From positions 13,278,001 through 13,342,000 of the forward strand of contig NC_053046.1 in assembly GCF_003473485.1 (NCBI RefSeq): DNA of 64,000 bases, written 5' to 3'. Origin of the DNA: Medicago truncatula (Eukaryota > Streptophyta > Magnoliopsida > Fabales > Fabaceae). How positions within the stretch are numbered: the stretch's first letter is position 1; each line of letters starts with the position of its first letter. The notes under the pieces are model-generated. The model did not search any database and was not told the DNA's origin. It saw only the letters and a list, made by a program, of their open reading frames with translations. Both the position numbers and the translations under genes were made by a program. Below, piece after piece: positions 58,725-64,000 of the stretch.

Positions 58725-60442
58725 TTAAGGGCTTGGTTTTAGTGTATTTCCAATATCAATAACGAATCGATATTTCACATCTGCTTTCTCGAGACGCTCC
58801 ATTGCTGTGTTGACATAATCAATAGGAACAACCTCAATATCAGGTGTTACATTGTGTTCGGCCGCAAAATCAATCATTTCTTGAGTCTCCTTTATCCCTC
58901 CAATCAAACTTCCAGCTACTAACTTTCTCCCTACAAATAATGTGAAATTAATACAAGTATCAACATTCTGCATAATTTGAATTTAAAACTGCGTATTTAG
59001 TATTTTAGTCTTAAACTATACTATGGGAGTATATATGGAAATATTTTTCATATGCTTACCTCCAAGTAAAGAAAATACAGGAAGCTCTAGAGGCTTTGCC
59101 ACCCCACCAACCATTACAAGTTTTCCATTAGATTTCAATAAACCAATCAATGGTAAGATAGGATGACTTGCCGAAACAGTGTCGATAATACCATTCAAAG
59201 TACCCATTGCAGCCTATTAAAACGTTGTACAATATTAGTTTCTTGATTAACATTCTCGATTTCTGAAATAATGAAATTCGCAAATCAATCAAATGAATCA
59301 TATACCTGCATCTGATCTGGATCGCGGCTTACTAGAAACGAGTCAGCTCCTAAATGTTCTATCGCTTCCTTTTCTTTGCTAGGCGATGTACTAATTACTG
59401 TTACATTAGCACCAAAAGCTTTGGCGAATTTCACAGCCATATGACCAAGTCCACCAAGACCAACAACGCCTATATTCATACCAGGCTTGTCGAGTTGAAA
59501 ATGACGAAGAGGACTATACACTGTGACTCCAGCGCAAAGAAGAGGACCGGCAACATCAAGAGGTAAGCTATCAGGAATGCGAATCACAAAGTGCTCATCT
59601 GCAACCATTGAGTCGGAATAACCTCCATATGTGACGCTGCCATCACGATACTTAGCACCACATGTAACTGTTTGTTGGGGGCAGTAATTCTCAAGATCTT
59701 CCGCACAATTTTCGCATGAACGACATGAATCAACCATGTATCCCACTCCTACTTTGTCTCCAACTTTAAACTTTTCTACTTTGCTTCCAACCTCTGTTAC
59801 AATACCCGCAAGTTCATGCCTGCATTTTTTAAATAAATTAGTATAAACAAATTGAATAATTATTTACTACTCATTTCTTAAGATTATTTTGTACAAATTA
59901 AAAAATATCTTTTATTAATTATATAAAAATTTCAAATATACTCTTGCTTTTTATTGACTCATTCAACTTTTTACTCTCTCGTCATTAAAGTGAGAGAGTT
60001 ATAAATGGAGAGGATCTTAACTCTGATCCAAATAACGTAGAAATAAACTATAATTGTAGTAGGAGTAGGAAGCATACCCTGGAACTAATGGATAGATGGA
60101 ATTGCCCCATTCATTCTTCATCATATGGAGATCAGTGTGACATATACCACAATACAACACCTTGAATGCTACATCTTTCTCACCTGTTTCCCTAAAGTTT
60201 TGATGCATCAAAGTTAAATTAATTAGTAGCTAACAACATAGATCTAAATTAAGTAAAAAAACATATATGTATATAAACATCAAATATTAATTAAATTAAA
60301 ACATCCCATTAAATAAAGATGAGTTGATTAATGAAGTAAACCTTCTGGAGAAATTGAAAGGGGAAAGAACACCAGATGAATCTCTAGCTGCCCAACCAAA
60401 GGCCTTCTTAGGATGTTCGAATACTTTAGCTTCTGTTGCCAT
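58725..60442 (-). CDS. CAD/mannitol dehydrogenase-like, copy I
   Basis: Minus-strand exons 60342-60442, 60078-60191, 59306-59819, 59060-59213 and 58725-58930; 362 aa starting [11 protein letters not shown]. All zinc ligands, relay His ([11 protein letters not shown]), structural cysteines (SCRSCENC...YC), [10 protein letters not shown] and [10 protein letters not shown] are present. It shares [24 protein letters not shown] and LKPSP with copy H. Visible differences from H are [15 protein letters not shown] against [22 protein letters not shown] against LVALLKS, FQLDKPG against FELDKPG and EMIDF against EMVDF. No defect seen, so both duplicates appear usable. An NADP-dependent alcohol/aldehyde oxidoreductase of unknown substrate. 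Confidence 0.93.
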
Positions 60443-60853
60443 TTCAAATCCTTGTTATTATTTCAATGATTTGTACAAAACTTAGCTTCTGTAGTATTTA
60501 TTGAGAAAATAGTATAAAGTTATGGAATATTTTAGTACTAAGATGTGGGAGGTACTTTGGAGATATTTATAATGGCTATTTGTATTGTGTTTACGCATTT
60601 GATGACGTTATCTATAGCGTGTTGCACATAATCAAATCATAACATGTTATTTTGGTCAAAGTTGTGTTTACTTTTTCTTTTGTCATGAAATGAAATTCAC
60701 ATGCACTTTGCTCCTTTATCAAATTCAAAGTATAAGGATATAGTACATTAATAAGCGTTGCTAACGAGTCATTTAATAAAGACACTCAGTAGAGATTTCT
60801 AATTAATATTATTCATAAAAAAAATGTATAATTTAATTTCTATTGGATTAAAT

Positions 60854-60974
60854 ACATAAATGTCTCTGTGCATGTGAGATTATTTCAGTTTAGTTGGTAA
60901 CGATAATGCATATAATATATGCAATGTTTGAGGTTCGAATCCCGGACACAAAAAAAAAAAACATAAATGTCTCT
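60854..60974 (+). mobile_element. tRNA-derived SINE, well preserved
   Basis: Perfect 14-bp target duplication ACATAAATGTCTCT (60854-60867 and 60961-60974). The body (60868-60960) has an A-box-like TTTAGTTGGTAACG and a B box GGTTCGAATCC (60932-60942), then CCCGGACAC and about 11 A's. Unit 1 has one ACATAAATTTTTCTAAAA near 54730. Confidence 0.92.
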
Positions 60975-60983
60975 AAAAATTTA

Positions 60984-61343
60984 GGCTTACTAGCAGTTTT
61001 GGTCCCCTAGCAAAATAAAATACATAACCATCCCCTAAGTATCGTCCCTTTTGCAGTTTTGGCCCCATGCCAATTTTGACCAACTCAATGCACACGTGGA
61101 CGCCACGTGTGTAATTATTATTTTTTATTAAAAATATAAAATAAAAAAATTATTTTTTTATATTTAAAAAAATTAAATAAATTACATACGTGGCGTTCAT
61201 GTCAGCTTTGACTTGGTCAAAATTGGTTTGGAGGCCAAAACTACAAAAGGGGCAATACTTAAGGGATGGTTTTGTATTTTACTTTGTTAGGGGTCAAAAT
61301 TGCAACTTCTTAAAATATAGGGGGCCAAAACTGCTATTAAACC
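60984..61343. mobile_element. Mutator-type MITE
   Basis: 360 bp, ends GGCTTACTAGCAGTTTTGG and CCAAAACTGCTATTAAACC; inner arms CATCCCCTAAGTAT and ATACTTAAGGGATGG also pair. Perfect 9-bp duplication AAAAATTTA (60975-60983 and 61344-61352). Unit 1 keeps the empty site TTCTAAAAATTTAATATTTT near 54741. Confidence 0.92.
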
Positions 61344-62102
61344 AAAAATTTAATATTTAATGTTAAGTTATTAAATTACAGTTGTTAACATTTTTTATAA
61401 ACATACTGTTCCAATCCTTTCAAAAAAAAAAAAAAAAAAGACATATTCCAAGTTATAAACATTTTCATGATTGCTTCTTTTTTATTTGATAATTTATTTC
61501 CTGATTCAGTCCAGCCTATAACATCTTTATCAACTTTTAATTTAATACATGTGATTTAAAATAATGCAATAGCGTACGCATGCATGTACAATAAAAAATT
61601 GGCTTTAGCATCGACATAGTACATAATCATGGCCGACATTCTGAGACGCATTCATAGAAATTTTTTAGCGTCCGTTATCTGTCATTTGATGATCTGGCCA
61701 GCACTAAAAAACGCTCCAACCTATGAAAAATCGATCGACACTAACATTTATCCCAGACCGGGCCACACCAATGGGTACCCCATGAACTTATGAGCTAAAT
61801 TGAATATATAGTACTCTTTTAACTTATTTAGTGTCTTTTTTAAGGAACTTATTTAGTGTTTTTATATTGGTCTTTTAAATATCCCATTTCAGGTATAGTA
61901 CTCTTTTAACTTATTTAGTGTTTTCATATCTGGCCCCAACTGGTGGAGATGATGTAGTATGAAAAGTAGATCAGGTGCAGGAGAGTTAGATAAAAAAATG
62001 TAGAGGAAAACTTATAAAAATTATTAGAGAAACAATATGAAAGATTTATAGGTTAATAAGATTTATAGGTTAATTTGATTCATGTGGCCAACCTCATTTA
62101 AT

Positions 62103-62145
62103 GGGATAATGCTTTGTTTTTTTGACAAGGGGATAATGCTTTGTT
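62103..62145. mobile_element. 11-bp poly(A) micro-insertion, empty site known
   Basis: GGGATAATGCTTTGTT at 62103-62118 and 62130-62145 (16 bp, perfect) flanks TTTTTGACAAG; minus strand CTTGTC plus A's. Unit 1 has one GGAACAATGCTTGGTTG near 56390. Confidence 0.85.
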
Positions 62146-62166
62146 GTTATTGTTGTTGTGTTATAT

Positions 62167-63126
62167 TGGTCCCTTAATTAATTAATATTATGTTTAAGTA
62201 CCTTAACATTTTAGTCAATTTGGTCTAATTCCATTAAATTTTAACTTCAATATCGAATATGGACAATCCATAAAAGACCTCATTAATTTGTTAAGTTAAT
62301 TGTTTGATCTTTTTTTTTTTTTGAAAATTCAATCATTAGATCATACATGTCTAGGAGTTTTTGGTTAGGGGTTTTTTTTTTTTTTTTTGACAAATGCTAG
62401 GGGTTTTGTTTTTTTTTTTTTTGGTTTTTCCCGGTCTTGTCGTGTGGTTTGTTTATGTTTCGGTCGGAGTTTTTGTTTCCGAGTGTACTAATTCTTATTC
62501 AAGAGGATTTCTTGTTCCATATGTGCTTTTGGAAAAATGGATGGATGTTAATTGTTGCTAGTTTGGATTTAAGGATATTGTATTTTTGTTGATGTTATTT
62601 GGTATATAAAGGTTGTGAAGGATCAACTCGTGTTGTCGAATCAATCTTTGGTATAATCTTTTTTTCTGGGGTTTGCTTGGATGATTTTTATGAATATGAT
62701 GATGAAGATGGAGAATAGAATGAGGAAAGAAGATGAAGAAAGGTGAAGAAAAATTAGATGTTAGTAGTGTACTATTAGATCTAGTTAACTAACGAAGTCT
62801 TTGGTGGACCACTTACAATGTGTGTGTATCTTAGACATTAGAGTTAAAAGTTAATAAAATGAGACCAACTTGACTAATAGATTTAATGTTAAAGGAGAAC
62901 ATAACATTGATTAAATAAGGGACGAATATGAAAGCATTAAATAAGTGAAGGGAACATATATCAAATTTAGCCATTTTTATATTTGCTGGTTTGATAGGTG
63001 ATGCATTCCTTGATAAATTGTTTCATGCACAAGAAAACGCGACAATGAGGCGAGCCGAAGTCACCCCCCTGAGGGGAACCATGTAATTCTGAAGCATAAC
63101 ATGTTTCAAACTTGTCAATTGTGGAA
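62167..63126. other. Intergenic, possible retroposon 3' sequence
   Basis: T-runs at about 62310, 62368 and 62410 and a TTTTTCCCGGTCTTGTCGTG to AAATGG tract reminiscent of LINE 3' untranslated sequence. No domain or tail proves it; no gene seen. Confidence 0.35.
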
Positions 63127-64000
63127 TTAAAATCTTATCTTTGTCATACAAAACCACTTGCTAGAAAACAAACAATTATTTGGAATGCTGAAATTACTAG
63201 CAAAAACTGTTACCACCAAATGTGAAACATAAAAGTTCTGGAGTTCAGTGATAATGATAGGTTGATAAGTTGAAATAGCAGCAAAGAGATGACCAACGGG
63301 TTGGCAGCGGGACAAACCATCGACAACCACATTTCCATGACCTGAGAAGTAAAATATTTCAAAGTCGTAGCCTAGAAGTTTTGTCAATCATCGTTGGGTT
63401 GGGATTTGTATAGTTTGATTCATTATGAGCCACTTCATAATTGCTTGGAATTTATCTAAGTCAAACTCAACACATGCTTCTGATATAATGTGACTGTGAT
63501 AATTAACTTTTGAAACCATGAAATAAAATTTAGATGGTTTGGCAAAAAGTTTATGATTCACTAATGTTTGCATGACCAATCGTATATGTGTCAAAAGTGA
63601 AGCCCTCATCATTATTGTATAAAAGAATATCGTAAAAATAAAACAACTTAATGTAAGAAGTCATAGAATATCTCATTCATGGTGGTTAGAACGTTGAAGG
63701 GGTGTTAGAGATCGCAAAAGGCATTGCAAGGAATATGAAATGCCCTTCAATTGTTTGAAATTGCATCTTGAAGGTATGTTCCGATGCAAGAAGGATCTAG
63801 TGGTATCCCGTGCGTAGTTCTAGCTTAGACAAGAACTTGGATCCATATAACGCATCATTCAGAATCGAGAACTGATCCTTAATTGTGATTTCATAGAGGT
63901 TCTAATAATAAACACAAAAAATCCAAGAGTCTTCTTTCTTCAAAACAAGAAGCACCATAGAAGAGAAAAGGCTTGTGGTAGGTATTCCATTAATTAACAT
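63127..64000 (-). mobile_element. Ty3/gypsy polymerase fossil, runs off the window
   Basis: A Ty3/gypsy-type fossil in minus orientation. RNase H-like features (KLLGYDFEIFYFSGHGN, DGLSRCQPVG) lie at about 63260-63387 and a reverse-transcriptase C-terminal stretch (THIRLVMQTLVNHKLFAKPS, VNYHSHIISE) at about 63460-63610, with further RT-like sequence towards 64000. Broken and incomplete in this window; no LTR seen. Confidence 0.75.

Larger units (their letters stand above)
56600..62166. repeat. Segmental duplication, unit 2 (contains copy I)
   Basis: Direct repeat of 50938-56430. Homology resumes near CCCAGTTGTAG (56609) shortly after unit 1 ends near GTTATTGTTGTTGTTG (56405-56422), so the units are head to tail with little between. 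Unit 2 has its own insertions at 56801, 57699, about 58219, 60854, 60984 and 62119. Confidence 0.88.

Overview
The window is plant nuclear DNA. Genes carry GT-AG introns, the background is AT-rich, and it is dense in MITEs, tRNA-derived SINEs, L1-type LINE pieces and LTR-element fossils. It also holds a TIR-NB-LRR gene, so it is a dicot. A legume of the Medicago type is my best inference; no species can be proved from sequence alone.

Layout. At 106-3968 (+) lies a 5'-incomplete rhamnogalacturonan lyase gene (PL4 family, cell-wall pectin). The rest is dominated by a tandem cluster of the ELI3 / mannitol-dehydrogenase / 8-hydroxygeraniol-dehydrogenase-like branch of the cinnamyl alcohol dehydrogenase (CAD) family: copies A and B (-), C, D and E (+), F (+, pseudogene), and G, H and I (-). 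Eight copies are intact. They share five exons and identical intron phases, giving 361 aa (A-E) or 362 aa (G-I). The E-F interval is filled by a broken copia element, a TIR-NB-LRR gene damaged in its LRR exon, a possible small two-exon gene, an OTU-bearing Mutator-like remnant split by a MITE, and a gene-poor retroelement remnant.

How the genes relate. Each intact CAD copy keeps the catalytic zinc ligands, the structural-zinc cysteines, the Rossmann glycine motif and a Ser-rich loop typical of NADP use. All should be cytosolic, NADP-dependent alcohol/aldehyde oxidoreductases. They lack the Trp that marks lignin-type CADs. Copy C replaces the His equivalent to the AtCAD5 proton-relay His52 with Cys. 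C, D and E share a proximal promoter block (ACGTCA box and TATA), and E has the box twice. A/B, C/D and H/I are the closest pairs.

The richest structure is a direct tandem duplication of about 5.5 kb (about 50938-56430 and 56600-62166) carrying H and I. Since duplicating, the two units have collected different insertions, and each unit supplies the empty site for the other. The insertions include Stowaway, PIF/Harbinger, hAT and Mutator-type MITEs, a SINE, a LINE 3' end, and tiny poly(A)-tailed insertions of 11-25 bp flanked by 10-16 bp target duplications. No complete autonomous transposon was seen, and no tRNA, rRNA, CRISPR or bacterial feature.
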